NCBI GenBank assembly: GCA_963580285.1 | Contig: OY757010.1 | Span: 223,963,234 to 224,027,233 of the forward strand | From: Lucinisca nassula | Taxonomy: Eukaryota > Mollusca > Bivalvia > Lucinida > Lucinidae | DNA length: 64,000 nucleotides | Direction: 5' to 3' | Shown: positions 30,300 to 41,240 of the stretch, piece by piece | How the letters are laid out: each line of letters begins with the position of its first letter | Position numbering within the stretch: position 1 is the first letter of the stretch | Notes under the pieces: generated by a model | Told to the model about the DNA's origin: nothing | Seen by the model: the letters and a program-made list of their open reading frames with translations, nothing else | The model's database searches: none | Position numbers and translations under genes: made by a program

Positions 30300-30489
30300 C
30301 AGAGTGTCAATCCAGCTCATCATGCATATCACCAACACTACTTTTGTTCCACCATCCCCCTGCAGGTCCATCGAGTAGCCGTCCTAACATGGGGATGCCA
30401 AACAGGTGATTCATACTCAAGTTGAGGACGAACCAGTGCAACATCCTTTGTCTGCCTAGGTGCAAAAGCCAAACTACATCTAAGAAAAG
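30300..30489 (-). pseudogene. LINE reverse-transcriptase C-terminal fragment
   Basis: The minus-strand translation includes ALVRPQLEYESPVWHPHV, the conserved block just after the RT domain of CR1/L2-like LINEs. Only about 60 residues survive. 5'-truncated and non-functional. Confidence 0.7.
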
Positions 30490-31075
30490 TAGAAGTAAAA
30501 CAAAGATCAGGAATTGATACAATTAACTTACTCCACCCACCAAAGACACCAAAGGGAAAGAAATACAAACATTAAGCGACCAGACCATAATGGAAACCTA
30601 AACAAAGGAAGGCCATAAGGACAGTTACTTTCCCACAAAATGGCCATATGGCCATCCAAAATTAAAAGACACAAGTGATACACACAGTAAGTAACAAACA
30701 ACAACATAAATAAACCGCCACAGAAGAACCGCCCTGGAACGGTCAGTGGAAAGACTTCAACTGGGGGGCTTAAATCGATTTTACGTGGCCACAACCATCG
30801 CCCTTACTTCCGTCGTGATTTAGACAAATAATTTGTTCAGTCCGCATGAAGGCCTCCTAAGTCATCAGTGCAACATCTCCGTGAACACAAAAATCAAAGA
30901 ACCACAGAGGTGAGACAACGGTGAGGACTCGACAGCAAAAAACCACTGAAATGCTGGAGCAAAAGAAAACCAACAGTTAGACTCCGATGGGCCCGACCAG
31001 AGACAGAGCATCAGGCACCAACCAACATTACCAAGAATTTTGATATCTCTAATTCTCAATAAGCATTTACGTTGG
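30490..31075 (-). repeat. Dispersed repeat R3 (inverted copy)
   Basis: The reverse complement reproduces the R3 order: GTTGGTTTTCTTTTGCTCC, GTTGCACTGATGACTTAGG, AATCGATTTAAGCCCCC, then GGTTTCCATTATGGTCTGG, ending ATTGTATCAATTCCTGATC. No coding frame is supported, though it may be part of a larger element. Confidence 0.7.
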
Positions 31076-31109
31076 AGCCGTCATAGAATCTGAGGCCTGA
31101 CCCACCGGC

Positions 31110-31690
31110 GTGCAATTAAAGAGGGAAGCAAAGTTAACAACCGTGATTGGGTTAACTACCATGCATGCAGTCTGTCGTATAACATCCATGTTGTACCAAC
31201 TCTTTTTATATCGAAGAATGATTGTGATGATGAAGAATGATGAAACCTGGAGTGCATGTAATGAACACCTGCAAGTAATCCTCGTGAGGGGGTGTTGCAG
31301 TATATAAAGAAAGAAATTGCAGAGCCTTTCAATTTGTCAGTACATACTGTCCAGGATTTCTCATTCATGCATGCCAATTGATAAGAACACATTGGATCTG
31401 ATTCTTACAACTTTGTCAAGACAATTTGAAGATATTCAGTCCCCAGCCAAACTACACCTAATTGCAAATTTCTGGCCCCAAATCGCATTTTCAAACGCGG
31501 TGCCCTTCGAAAACAATATCTCAAACAAAACGGCATCCTTTCATGCTGCACCCAGTAACACGAATCGCTGTACGCAAAAGGTTCGACTCAGCCAATCTGA
31601 TTAAAGCAAGTCTTAGCACCGCCCATCAAGTGTACGTGACATTCATCACTTTAACTGACAGGCTAAACTTACTTAACGTTCAAAATGACC
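31110..31690 (+). pseudogene. Possible LINE fragment (weak)
   Basis: DKNTLDLILTT in the + frame near 31380 resembles the 'N-LDLI-T' block near the end of LINE endonuclease domains. CAAGTAATCCTCGTGAGGG at 31270 resembles a LINE-like 3' tail also seen at 57170. No longer frame exists. Tentative. Confidence 0.3.
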
Positions 31691-31870
31691 GGCCAGCGTA
31701 GCCACTAAAAAATAATAATAAATAAATAAATAAAAATTGAATGAAACGAAAATCAATCGAACGATCACCGCCTTTTCTTGAATCAGAATAGTTAGCGTCG
31801 TAAATTGCAGCAATCGGGAGACAGAGTTTAATTTAATCTTTCTGTGCCAGACCACAGCGATAAGAAATCC

Positions 31871-32140
31871 TAATGTCCTACTAGTTGATTCGATGTAATC
31901 TCAGTAATGTGTTGATCACAATCGAAATTGTCGGTGATAGTGATTTCTTACATGCTCTTGCATAATTTGTCAACGGTGTTAATTAGGGCATTAATCTCAT
32001 TATTCTAATGTCCTACTAGTTGATTCGATGTAATCTCAGTAATGTGTTGATCACAATCGAAATTGTCGGTGATAGTGATTTCTGACATGATCTTGCATAA
32101 TTTGTCAACGGTGTTAATTAGGGCATTAATCTCATTATTT
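31871..32140. repeat. 135-bp direct tandem duplication
   Basis: TAATGTCCTACTAGTTGATT starts at 31871 and again at 32006. The two units differ at a few bases (e.g. TTCTTACATGC vs TTCTGACATGA). Confidence 0.9.
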
Positions 32141-32220
32141 ATCCAAATAAAATAACTAATTAATTACAAAAAAGAGCTTTAAATGATAATCATTTGATAA
32201 ATGCGAGAGTCTTAATTTCT

Positions 32221-32392
32221 TTGGCTGCAAAATATAAATATTTTGAATTTTAATTTATATTTCTAACCAATCCTGACAAAATTTTTACCCCGATCTTATA
32301 AAGACAAAGCTCGACCAGTGACGGGATTAAAAGTCAGTATGAGGATAGAGTAGAAATAATCAAAATTCAAAATATTTATATTTTGCAGCCAA
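32221..32392. mobile_element. MITE-like unit with perfect 31-bp inverted ends
   Basis: Left end TTGGCTGCAAAATATAAATA.. (32221-32251) is the exact reverse complement of 32362-32392, enclosing about 110 bp. No target duplication is obvious and no other copy is in the window. Confidence 0.65.
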
Positions 32393-32859
32393 ACACATTA
32401 TATTGTTACTAGTATTGGAAAAATTCGGTTTAAAAGTCGTCCTAATATTTTATAGTTATTTCATTTGGGTAAATTCTGAAATTAATGCCGGTTCTATTCA
32501 AGTATTGTGCAGATATTGTTGACGATATATTCAAGATTTACTTACTTTAACATATCAGAAATCATAAAATATTATTAGAAATCGTTAACTGGATGTATAA
32601 GTTAGTAGAAAATGACAATTTGGGGAGGATATTTTATCACAGCCATATCGCGGTTTAAAATATCTAAAATTCCCGTTGTTTTCCAATGATTACGGCCCGC
32701 AGTTCCCCCTCGGTTAATATAGACCAGGTGTGTGACGTCACGGGATTTCGGTCTTTGCCTTAAAAACCTGTTATATTCCATTCTTGTAACAATGAGTCAT
32801 TTATATGATGTAAGTGGTTGCCTGGTGGTAAAATCTAATCTAAAAACTTCTCTCCAGGT

Positions 32860-33200
32860 GATAGAAAAATAGACTCGTGGGAACTAGAGCGTGTTTTGGG
32901 AGCTGGCGCGATGATGTGGGAGCTACTCCGCCTGAAAAGTTTGGAGTCACTCCTTCACAGTACACGAACTTATATATATATTTTTTTTTTACATCTAAAT
33001 GGTGAATAAGGGCCGACATACAAAGAATTTGCGCCAAAATATCTCGTTCCAGGCGAAAACTTACAAAACGATTGCTTCATTCATTCGTGCTGACATAAAA
33101 CTAAAGTCAGATTACCCTGTATTCGATTTTGTTACGGTCCCCTACTTTCAGCAACGATTTTTTTTTCAATATTTCTTTCGGCCTGCTTAGAAAGGTAAAT
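32860..33200 (-). repeat. Dispersed repeat, inverted partner of 29140-29645
   Basis: ACTCGTGGGAACTAGAGC, TGTGGGAGCTACTCCGCC and TTTCGGCCTGCTTAGAAAGG are the inverted counterparts of the left member. The pair could form a long stem in intron 1 RNA. Confidence 0.65.
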
Positions 33201-33202
33201 CG

Positions 33203-33355
33203 GACCCAAGGGGTCCGACTCGCACGGCTTTGCCTGGGCAGGCTTAGATCCTCTAAATGGTTTACCAGTACCCGTGTGCTGGCCGGTTTCAGCTCTGCGT
33301 GGAATCATCATGCAGCCCATGTATTTCTTTAAGCCCGATGGGCGGGGCCGGCGTG
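33203..33355 (+). mobile_element. SINE family S1 (partial)
   Basis: CGACTCGCACGGCTTTGCC, GGTTTACCAGTACCCGTGTG and TCATGCAGCCCATGTATTTC match the family. The tail half is missing, replaced by the sequence from the inverted repeat. Confidence 0.7.
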
Positions 33356-33439
33356 TGTGTGTGGGTGTTGGGGTGGGGCTGATGGGAGGGCGTTCGATTG
33401 TTTATTATTCGACTTATAGTTACTTAACGCTATGTATGA

Positions 33440-33590
33440 TGGGTATTTTTTTCAGCAGACGACATTTAGAAATATTTTGTTATTTGCCCAGAAACAGGAT
33501 TTGACATTTCATGAGATGTCAAGTCCTATTTTGGGGGAAAATATAAACAGTTTGTCGTCTGCTGAATGAGCCCAGAGAGTGAAAAAGGGT
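33440..33590. mobile_element. MITE F, unit related to the 38-bp array
   Basis: Ends TTTCAGCAGACGACATTTAG and GTCGTCTGCTGAATGAGCCC are inverted. Inside, ACAGGATTTGACATTTCATG and AGATGTCAAGTCCTATTTTG are the two arms of a hairpin. The words match the unit of the minisatellite at 44500-45217. Confidence 0.65.
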
Positions 33591-33767
33591 ATCCTTCTCA
33601 CTTGCTATTGCCCACGTGACTATTGCTTGCCACGTGCAAAGTCCAGGGAATGGTGACAAAGTTTTTCATGTCTCTGTGACGTAAGAGTGCAGTGAAAATA
33701 TGTTTACACTGAAACCAGAACTGATCATGAAGAATGTTAGCGGCCATCACTATCAGCATTGACGAAC

Positions 33768-33992
33768 CATTACAAAAACACGCCTATACAAATACATATA
33801 CCTTGTTTTACCGCCGAAAGAAAGGAAAAAAAAATAAGATAAAACATTGTGCGAGGCGGTTCTAATGAGTGCCCACAATCTATATTATAGAGCAGAAATA
33901 AGAAAAATAAGGGTTACCTCTGTAAACTCAAGTTATACTATATGGAGGTGGGGTCAAGGGGGTCAGAGTTATATAGGCCTATAATCGTGATG
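33768..33992. mobile_element. Hairpin MITE, subfamily A (inverted, half palindrome)
   Basis: Runs from CATTACAAAAACACGCC to ATATAGGCCTATAATCGTGATG. The left palindrome arm is missing; the right arm GAGGCGGTTCTAATGAGTGC remains. Confidence 0.7.
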
Positions 33993-34299
33993 GAAATCGT
34001 ACTTTTTTATGTTTACTACTTATACTGCGATCAGTCATAGTTGATTATTACTCGCAAGTATACATAAAGTGCACACCCAAGGTTTGCAGGGTAAACGACC
34101 AACACAGAAATCATGTATTACAGAAGGGTTCTTTAATCTGCACAAAGAATGACTCTCCATGCACAGGACGTCTCTAGTTATCGTTCCTATCCGGATGGCC
34201 CACTGTTCAGCATTCTTGCAAATGATGCAAGTGCAGCATGTTTGGACATCGAAATATAATGGCCGCTGCCTTGGGTGGACCGTCAGAGGCAAATTAAAG

Positions 34300-35880
34300 G
34301 TCACAGTCTCCCCCCACACCCACCAAAACGGTCAATTTTTCGCCAAAAATGGCTTGTGTGCACTCATTACAACATATCACAAATTTGATGAGATTTTTGT
34401 GACCGTGATCATTTTTGTCAAGGGCACAGGCTCCCACAGACGGTGAATTTTGGCTTGTCAGTACCCTATCTCATGAACGAATTGGAGAAATTTGGTTAAA
34501 CTGGGTACCCTGTATCATTGTAACCTTCCAAAGATTTGATTAGAGTTTGGTAGCCTTGACCTAATTTTCAAGGGCTAAGGCTACCCCCCCCCCCTTCCCC
34601 CACGCAAAAAAAAAAACAAAACAAAAAAAAAAAAAAAAAAAAAAAACATTGGCTTGTCTGCCGCCTATCTCATGTACGAATGGATGAAGTTTGGCCATGC
34701 TAAGTACAATATACCATTGCAATCTACCAAAACTTTTGATCAGAGTTTGGTGGTTCAAGGGTATAGGCCCCCAAAAAACTGTAACGTTTGACGTGTCTTC
34801 ACCCTATATCATGAAGGAATGGATAAAATTTTGTCCAACGTGGTACAACATATTCCCGCAAACTACAAAAGATTTGATTAGATTTTGGTGACTTTGATCT
34901 TATTTGCAAGCGCACAGGCCCCCAGAAACTGTCAATTTTGGCTTGTCTGTACCCTGTCTCATTAAAACAATGATGAAATTTGGCCAAACAAATTGTTGGC
35001 TTTCTTTTGCTCCTGCATTTCAGCGGTTTCGTGTTGTCGAGTCCTCACCTTTGTTTCATGATTGTGGTTGTTTGATTTGGTGTGTTCATGGAGATGTTGC
35101 ACTGGTGCGTTAGGAGGCCTTTATGCGGACTGAACAATAATTTGTCTAAATCGCGATGGAAGTAAGCTCGAGAATTGCGGCCGCGCAAAATCGATTTAAG
35201 CGCCCCCCACCCCCCCCCCCCCACCCCCGTGGAATTCGTTTCACTGACCTTTCCAGGGCGGTTCTTCTGTCGCGGTTTAGTTTTGTTGTTTCGTGGTATG
35301 GTTTGTCTTTTGAGTGTGTGTATCGCTTATAGTCAGTTGCCCATTTTGTGGGAAAGGGACTGTTCTTTTGGCTTTCCGCTGTCGGTGTTTTCATTATGGT
35401 CTAGTTATTTCATGTGTATACTTCTTTCCCTTTGGTGTCTCTGATGGGAACTGTGGGTTAATTGTATCGATTCCTGATCATTGCCTTCACTTCTATTTTG
35501 GTAGAATATATCATTGCAACCTACCAAATATTTGTTCAGATTTTGGTGACGTGGGCCTTAACTCAAGGGCTCATGAAACCTGTTCCTAAGTGGACTAAAA
35601 ATGGCTTGTCATTACCTATATCATTTAAGAATTGATGAATGTTGGTCAAACTCGGTACAATATTTAATTACAGTGTACTTAATTGGATTAGATTTTGGGG
35701 TTCTGAGCTTTTTGGGCGTTTTTACGACCACAGGCTCCCGAAAACTGTCCGTTTTTGGCCAAACATGGCTTGTTGTTTACAGCTTACATTGTGGTGACGT
35801 TAACCTAGTTATTAAAGTCAAATGGGTGTTTAAGATATTTATGTTGTGTGTGTGGGGGGGGGGGGGGCTAAACTGAGTTT
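34300..35880. repeat. Tandem degenerate repeat of roughly 150-190 bp, interrupted by R3
   Basis: Recurring words TGGCTTGTCTGTACCCTATC-like, ATGAACGAATTGGAGAAATT, AAACTGGGTAC and GATTAGAGTTTGGTGGCCTTG-like appear at about 34440, 34650, 34790, 34940 and, after the R3 insertion (34993-35505), at 35600. Homopolymer C and A runs occur at 34583-34650. This resembles tandem-bearing interspersed elements of molluscs (inference). Confidence 0.6.
34993..35505 (+). repeat. Dispersed repeat R3, nested insertion
   Basis: Starts TTGTTGGCTTTCTTTTGCTC, includes GCAAAATCGATTTAAGCGCC and a C-rich run, and ends CATTGCCTTCACTTCTATTT. Sequence on both sides belongs to the surrounding tandem element. Confidence 0.7.
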
Positions 35881-35881
35881 C

Positions 35882-36178
35882 TTGTGTCTTTATGATATTT
35901 AATGCTAGTCGTGTCTGTATGATATTTAATGATGGTCGTGTCTGTGTGATATTTAATGCTGGTCGTGTCTGAGTGATATTTAATGCTGGTCGTGGCTGTA
36001 TGATTTTTAATGCTGGTCGTGTCTGCCTGATATTTAATGCTGGCCGTGTCTGCCTGATATTTAATGCTGGTCGTGCCTTTATGATAATAAGTACTGGACG
36101 TGTCTGTATGATATTTAATGCTGGTCGTGTCTATATGGTATTTAATGCTGGTCGTGTGTGTATCATATTAAATATGAA
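35882..36178. repeat. 27-bp minisatellite (part 1)
   Basis: About ten units of TGATATTTAATGCTGGTCGT plus GTCTGTA. The period keeps one frame open over 35973-36191, which I regard as an artefact. A further two to three units (part 2) are at 37938-38010. Confidence 0.9.
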
Positions 36179-36194
36179 AACTCTTGCTTGACCG

Positions 36195-36462
36195 CGCACT
36201 TTCTAGAACATATTTAACGTCACTACAGCTGGTGTCTGGGAATGTGTGGCAGCCGTAAAAAGTCTCCCTGTCCTACATCATAGAGTAGTTTATATTTTCT
36301 TGTCCTTTGGGATCATTGATTCCATTGTGGAATTTTGAAAATATTTGAGGGTCTCTGATGATGCCTAATTGGCCTAAACTAGCTAGTCTGGCCCAGAAAC
36401 ATGTACACTCCATATTTTCCAGTTCTGTGGTGTATTCCTTGCTTCCAAAGGATAACCCTTTC
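36195..36462 (+). repeat. Dispersed repeat G, copy 1
   Basis: Begins TTTCTAGAACATATTTAACG, includes CTACAGCTGGTGTCTGGGAA and AAACTAGCTAGTCTGGCCC, and ends TCCTTGCTTCCAAAGGATAA. Followed head-to-tail by copy 2. Confidence 0.75.
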
Positions 36463-36982
36463 TAGAACATATTTAACGTCACTACAGCTGGTGTCTGGGA
36501 ATGTGTGGCGGCCGTAAAAGGTCTCCATGCCCTACATCATAGTGTAGTTTATATTTTCTTGTCATTTGGGATCATTTTATTTATTTATACAATGTTTAAC
36601 GAGGATGACACAATTAGCTACAAAGTAACTATTCTACCTCGTGGTCCTCGAAACAAAAAAAAACAAAAAACATGCAGACATAATATGTACATATTTACAC
36701 AGACAATACCATAATTTAAACAATCAAATATATGAACTATATGCTGTAAAATTGATAAAATGTTTTGATAATAAAAATATACTTTAATAGAGATTTGGGA
36801 CCAGATGACATCTAAGTTCAGCTCGTTCATAGTGATTCCATAGTAGAATTTTGAAAATATTTTAGGGTCACTGATGAGGCCTAATTGGCCGAAACTAGCT
36901 AGCCTGTCCCAGAAAACATGTACACTCCATATTTTCCAGTTATGTGGTGTATTCTTTGCTTCCGAAGGATAACCATTTCAAG
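36463..36982 (+). repeat. Dispersed repeat G, copy 2, split by a 250-bp insertion
   Basis: The repeat breaks at about 36576 after GGGATCATT and resumes at 36829 with TAGTGATTCCATAGTAGAAT. The insert 36577-36828, read on the minus strand, ends in ATAAATAAATAA after CATCCTCGTTAAACATTG, which looks like the 3' end of a LINE. Confidence 0.65.
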
Positions 36983-36984
36983 AA

Positions 36985-37580
36985 CATACTGGTTTCCTGA
37001 GGCGAAAACTTCATCAGTGTCCTCAGGATGCAAAAGAGACAGCATATAAGGCACTTGTTCGCCCAGTCTTGGAAAAAGGTAGTTGTCCTTAATGAAGAAA
37101 TTGAAAAAGTTCAGAACAGAGCTGCTAGATTTGTGACAAGCAATTACTGCTTTGAAACTGGGAGCATGACTGGAATTCTAAGAAAAATAAGATGGGAGTT
37201 CCCCCAAGAAAAGGAGAAGAGACAGTAGGCACATATACAAAAGTCTAAAGGGTGTTGCCAGCATTTTAACAGATGACATTGTTCCCCCAGCTAGGCACTA
37301 TAGAAAGCGCCATTCAATGGCGTTTCAGACTCTTTGAGATTTATAAAGAATCGTTGTTCCCCAGAACCATTTGAGATTGGAATGCCCTTCCCGATTCGAT
37401 TATTTTGACAGCTGAAGGTGCTGAGGATTGTGTAGCTAAGTTTACCTCACTAACTTCCCGTACCACAGGTCATGGTATATGGATGTCATATGACTTATCT
37501 GATTCTGATTCTGACAATCTCAACGAAATTGTCCTGGCCTGCTCAAAGATACGTAATGAACCTGCTTTTGCTAACTAAAG
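36985..37580 (+). pseudogene. LINE ORF2 C-terminal remnant (CR1/L2-like)
   Basis: Translation shows KALVRPVLEKG followed in another frame by EEIEKVQNRAARFVTSNYC, the conserved region C-terminal to LINE RT domains. RHYRKRHSMAFQT-like sequence near 37300 matches the extreme C-terminus. Several frameshifts; dead. A related tail is at 54590-54900. Confidence 0.8.
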
Positions 37581-37675
37581 GTAGAAGCGTGCGACAAATA
37601 ATGTCCGATTTTACTGGAACGTGGCTAGGTTTGATAAAAACTGTTTAGCTGTTATAATTCTAACTCAATGTAAAT

Positions 37676-37677
<2 letters not shown>

Positions 37678-37722
<45 letters not shown>
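37678..37722. repeat. (TC)n microsatellite
   Basis: About 22 uninterrupted TC dinucleotides. Confidence 0.95.
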
Positions 37723-37725
<3 letters not shown>

Positions 37726-37937
37726 ACAAACACTTTCTGTCAGAAACCATAGTCTGATCATGTTAGGCATGACAACGTGAGCATAGAAATACTGTCAAAA
37801 TGATCTTACAACCGTCTTAATGCTATGAAGCTTTGAGATCATTTATATTTTGTATGTGTGTATTTAATTATATGTACCAGGACATCAGGGAGAGGATACG
37901 TATAGGCTGGGCCTACATACAATTCTTTGATGCATAT

Positions 37938-38012
37938 GTATGTAATATTTAATTCTGATCGTGTCTGTATGATATTTCATTTTGGTATTTAATGCTGGTC
38001 GTATTTATATGA
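37938..38012. repeat. 27-bp minisatellite (part 2), abutting exon 2
   Basis: GTAATATTTAATTCTGATCG, then ATTTCATTTTGG and TATTTAATGCTGGTCGTATT are units of the array at 35882-36178. The last unit runs into the exon 2 acceptor GATCTTCAG. Confidence 0.8.
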
Positions 38013-38019
38013 TCTTCAG

Positions 38020-38156
38020 ATAGATGGTGTGTGCAAAGAATGGATTCCGTTCAATCTGGCAGGGACCGCTCAGCTCGGTTATATTGACATTCAGCCAAAA
38101 TGCTTGGATCCCGGAAACTTCGACCTTAAGAAACCACCACAGTTTGAACCTTTCAG
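38020..38156 (+). CDS. Host gene, exon 2
   Basis: Acceptor GATCTTCAG, donor TTCAG|GTAAAT, 137 bp, phase 0 in and phase 2 out. It encodes residues 43-87 plus part of Ser88 of the assembled product. Key words are WIPFNLAGTAQLGYIDIQP and PPQFEPF. LGYIDIQP is the first instance of a motif (LG-I/Y-D/E-x-x-P) that returns in exons 4 and 7. A frame starting at 38024 is a shadow of this exon. Function unknown. Confidence 0.78.
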
Positions 38157-38658
38157 GTAAATATTTATACCAGTACTTGTCCCTTTCGCAAGTTTACTGT
38201 TCGCTCTCAAATATTAATGCATACAAGAATTTATTAAACCCTGAAGTTGATCTCTGTCGCGTGGGCATTTGTGTTATTTCATCTAAAGGTCCCTCGCGGC
38301 GCTGTATCTCCTGCGTTTTGACAGAATTGCAGGAAACTTTTGTCCAAATGTAATAAACATTCACCATGTGGTCAGTCCGGTGTGCAGCCAGTTTTTCTAG
38401 TCACGTGGTTTTGGATTGTAGCGCTATTTTGGTCGGGTGGGATGCGTTCTCATGTCAAAATGCTTATTATCTGAATGTTCGTGTTTGAAAGTAGTTCAGG
38501 ACAGGGTGGTTAAGACGGATGTAATGGTACAAGGAATTTAACAGTATGAAGACCTTAATTGTGGTCGTCATCAGACCCATGTATTATACTTATATAAGCC
38601 CTGGATTTGTTTCAGTGAAGCCTTGATCTTACACGCTCGATTAAATTTATATAGCATG

Positions 38659-38905
38659 TTAACCCTTGACCTGCTAATTATTTAAATATGCCACACGCAC
38701 TAACGATTATCAACCAATCAGATTATTTGATGCAAATTATTGCAATAAATTCATACGCTGAATGACAAACAATGGAGATCCTGATCAGATGGCTTCTCAT
38801 CTGATCTGGAGATCCTGATCAGATGGCTTCTTCAGGAGCCATCTGATCTGGATCTTCATTGTTTGAAAGATAAGGCATGCTTGGGCTCAGCAGGACAAGG
38901 GTTAA
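38659..38905. mobile_element. MITE with TTAACCCTT termini
   Basis: TTAACCCTTGACCTGCTAA at the left and CAGCAGGACAAGGGTTAA at the right. The interior has two copies of GGAGATCCTGATCAGATGG and an inverted arm CCATCTGATCTGGATCTTC. Same family as 2977-3137. Confidence 0.8.
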
Positions 38906-39092
38906 TATAGCGTGTACAGCATGTTTATATCACGTATGTTGTTATCTACCATTATTTTCAATTTTCCAGACATGTATTTTATACTGCTTGGTTACATCGG
39001 CCTCTTCATGGTACATGTAGCGCTTGCAGCCAGCACGATTTCTTTGGCGTTTATTATGATGAATTCGATTCCGAAAAAAAAAAGAAATATTT

Positions 39093-39285
39093 ACAGTAAA
39101 ATTCTATATTTAGACCACCTTTGGGACTGTTCAAAAGAACAGTCCCAAATGCTGTTCCTGAGTAGAGGACAGTGTGTGTAGACAACACGAAGAAAGAATA
39201 ACTGCACCCTTCTAAATAAGGTTTTTGAAGCAGAATTAGTCTTAATCTCTTTATCTTAGGTGGTCTTAATAGCGAAATTTAACTT
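39093..39285. mobile_element. Hairpin MITE, family E
   Basis: CAGTAAAATTCTATATTTAG at the left, GGTGGTCTTAATAGCGAAAT at the right, and the hairpin TTTGGGACTGTTC / GAACAGTCCCAAA in the interior. Confidence 0.7.
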
Positions 39286-39399
39286 TATTTCGTTTCTCAC
39301 GTAAACACCTCTAAACCTACTATGTGCTGAAGTTTGAATGGTTGTCATTCAGTTTGTAGATGGTTTAGACGTTTTCCCTGGCTAATCTGGTTGACTCTC

Positions 39400-39830
39400 A
39401 TTTCAGATGAACGAACGACTTAGAGATGTTGCATTCATGAGTTAGCGGACTGAACAAATGATTTGTCTAAATCGCGACGGAAGATAGGGCGAGGAGTGTG
39501 GCCATGTAAAATCGATTTAAGCCCCCTAGTGGAATTCGTTTCCGCCGACCGTTCCAAGGCGGTTTTTCTGTCGCGGTTTATTGTTGTTATGGTTTGTCTT
39601 TGGGTGTTTGTGTCGCTTATATTATTTTGTTTTGAATAGCCTAATTGCCATTTTGTTGGAAAGTAACTGTCCTTTTGACTTTCCGCTATTGATGTATCCA
39701 TTATTGTCTGTTGTTTCATGTTTGTGTTTCTTTCCCCTTAGTGTCTCCGATGGGAGCTGTGGGTTAATTGTATCGATTCCTGATCATTGTCTTCACTTCT
39801 ATTCAGTACATTGTATATGTGAAATAGGTA
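39400..39830 (+). repeat. Dispersed repeat R3
   Basis: ATTTGTCTAAATCGCGACGG, AAAATCGATTTAAGCCCCC and TTTCTGTCGCGGTTTATTG, through to TTAATTGTATCGATTCCTGA. Colinear with 34993-35505. Confidence 0.75.
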
Positions 39831-39849
39831 AAGATTCGCTTATCATAGA

Positions 39850-40090
39850 ACACAACTGGTGTTAAGGGAGCGTGTGGCGGCCGTAAAATCTCTCCCTGCC
39901 CTTCATCAGAGTGTGCGTTATATTTTCTAGCCCGTTTGAATCATTGATTCCACTGAGGAATTTTGAAAATATTTTATGTTCACTGTTGAGGCCTAAATGG
40001 CCGAAACCAGCTAGTCTGGCCTAGAAAATCTTGTACACTTCACAGTTTTCACTTGCGTGTTGTAGTCCTTGCTTCCAAAGGATTAGCGTT
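39850..40090 (+). repeat. Dispersed repeat G, copy 3
   Basis: AACTGGTGTTAAGGGAGCG, GGCGGCCGTAAAATCTCTCC, TTGAGGCCTAAATGGCCGAA and CCTTGCTTCCAAAGGAT are in family order. Confidence 0.7.
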
Positions 40091-40117
40091 TAAAAAAAAA
40101 ACATTAAACACTTTAAC

Positions 40118-40400
40118 TCAAACCATCGGGGCATGAAGAAATAGATGATGCTTCCACGCAGAGCTGAATCCGACCGCACTCGATTACTGGTCAATCGCTT
40201 AGAGGATCTAAGCCTGCCCAGGCAAAGCGATGCGAGTTGGGCCGTCCATGCTTATAAGCCCTATTGGTTTCATTGGGCGACAGGGCTTGAGATGTCATTT
40301 CATCTCAATGTCGGGTAAAAGTTCCACAAAATTGGAAGCAACGTCTTCAAAATGACCTGTACAGTTTTGACGGAGACGTTAAACCTCAAATGAAACAAAA
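40118..40400 (-). mobile_element. SINE family S1
   Basis: Landmarks CGAGTACTGG-like, GATCTAAGCCTGCCCAGGC, GGTTTCATTGGGCGACAGG and GACGGAGACGTTAAACCTC, with a short A-rich tail. About 12 bp of the head are altered (GGGGCATGAAG). Confidence 0.8.
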
Positions 40401-40475
40401 CTTTAACTTAAACGTAATAGAAAATTGAAATTGGGTGCGAGCGCTACTCTATTTCTTCAACAATTCTTCGTCTTC

Positions 40476-40758
40476 CATCACGAAAACACGGCTATATAAT
40501 TTTGACCCCCTTGAACCCAACTTTTATATAGTAAAACTTGGGTTTCCGGGGCTATACCTTATTTTTCGTATTTCTGCTCTAAAATATATATTGTGGGTAC
40601 TCGTTAGAACCGCCTTGATGAGGCGGTTCTAACGAGTGCCCACAATCTATATTTGGAGCAGAAATAAGAAAATATCACAATTTTTCATCATAAAATTTTC
40701 ATTTTTTTTGTTGGCGATAAAGGTGGCAATGTATTTGTATAGGCGTGTTTGCGTAATG
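40476..40758. mobile_element. Hairpin MITE, subfamily A
   Basis: CATCACGAAAACACGGC at the left and AGGCGTGTTTGCGTAATG at the right. The palindrome CTCGTTAGAACCGCCTTGAT / GAGGCGGTTCTAACGAGTG is at 40595-40645. Confidence 0.8.
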
Positions 40759-40779
40759 CTGGGACGCTAGCCCCAGAAC

Positions 40780-41240
40780 ACTGAAACTTTCATTACTCGA
40801 ACACAGAGCGCTCGTTTACCATGGTTAATTCGAACTTGTTCTGGAGTCCCTAGAAAATACTTTTCCCAGCTCCAGACATCCATATATTTAGATTAATTTA
40901 TGATCTTGAAAAGGTATACTGTGTGTTCATGGGAATGTCTGTTTAACCTACTTTTAGCTACATTGGGTTTTCTGCGCTATGTATAGCAGAAGTCAATTTC
41001 GAAATTTAGAGGTTGGATTTGAAGATTTCTTGCTAATTTATTTTTCTGATCTCAATGAGGCGATTCTAATGAGTACACATAACAAACCTTTAATTGATAA
41101 AAAGTCGAAAAGTTTATCCTTATGTCATTTCAAGTAAGTTTGATGGCCTGGCGGTATGAGTTACCCTCAGTAGTTAGAACTACTCGTATCTTGAACAAAA
41201 TTCCATGGTCCCGAAAGTGTTTGATTTATAGAAGTTAGAC
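40780..41240. mobile_element. MITE D copy with one hairpin arm replaced by gene sequence
   Basis: Outer parts match the MITE at 46535-46878: CTCGAACACAGAGCGCTCGT, TTTACCATGG and GAGTCCCTAG at the left; GATTCTAATGAGTACACAT and CCATGGTCCCGAAAGTGTTT at the right. The left palindrome arm expected after ATACTGTGTG is missing. In its place are 40925-41055, which match 41430-41560 at the 3' end of intron 2. Confidence 0.65.

Larger units (their letters stand above)
28945..38019 (+). other. Intron 1 of the host gene (about 9.1 kb)
   Basis: Flanked by GTAAAT and TCTTCAG, phase 0 on both sides. It is filled with SINE, LINE, MITE and minisatellite sequence listed separately. A missed small exon of phase 0-0 cannot be excluded. 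Confidence 0.6.

Noticed and set aside
35158..35200. Run of restriction-site-like words (CTCGAG, GCGGCCGC, ATCGAT) suggesting a cloning-vector polylinker
   Set aside because: The same positions in the R3 copies at 30765-30800 and 39478-39520 show natural variants of the sequence, so the sites arose by mutation within a genomic repeat.
38024..38353. 109-codon frame overlapping exon 2
   Set aside because: It is in the wrong phase relative to exons 1 and 3 and runs through the donor site into intron; the exon's own frame joins its neighbours without stops.
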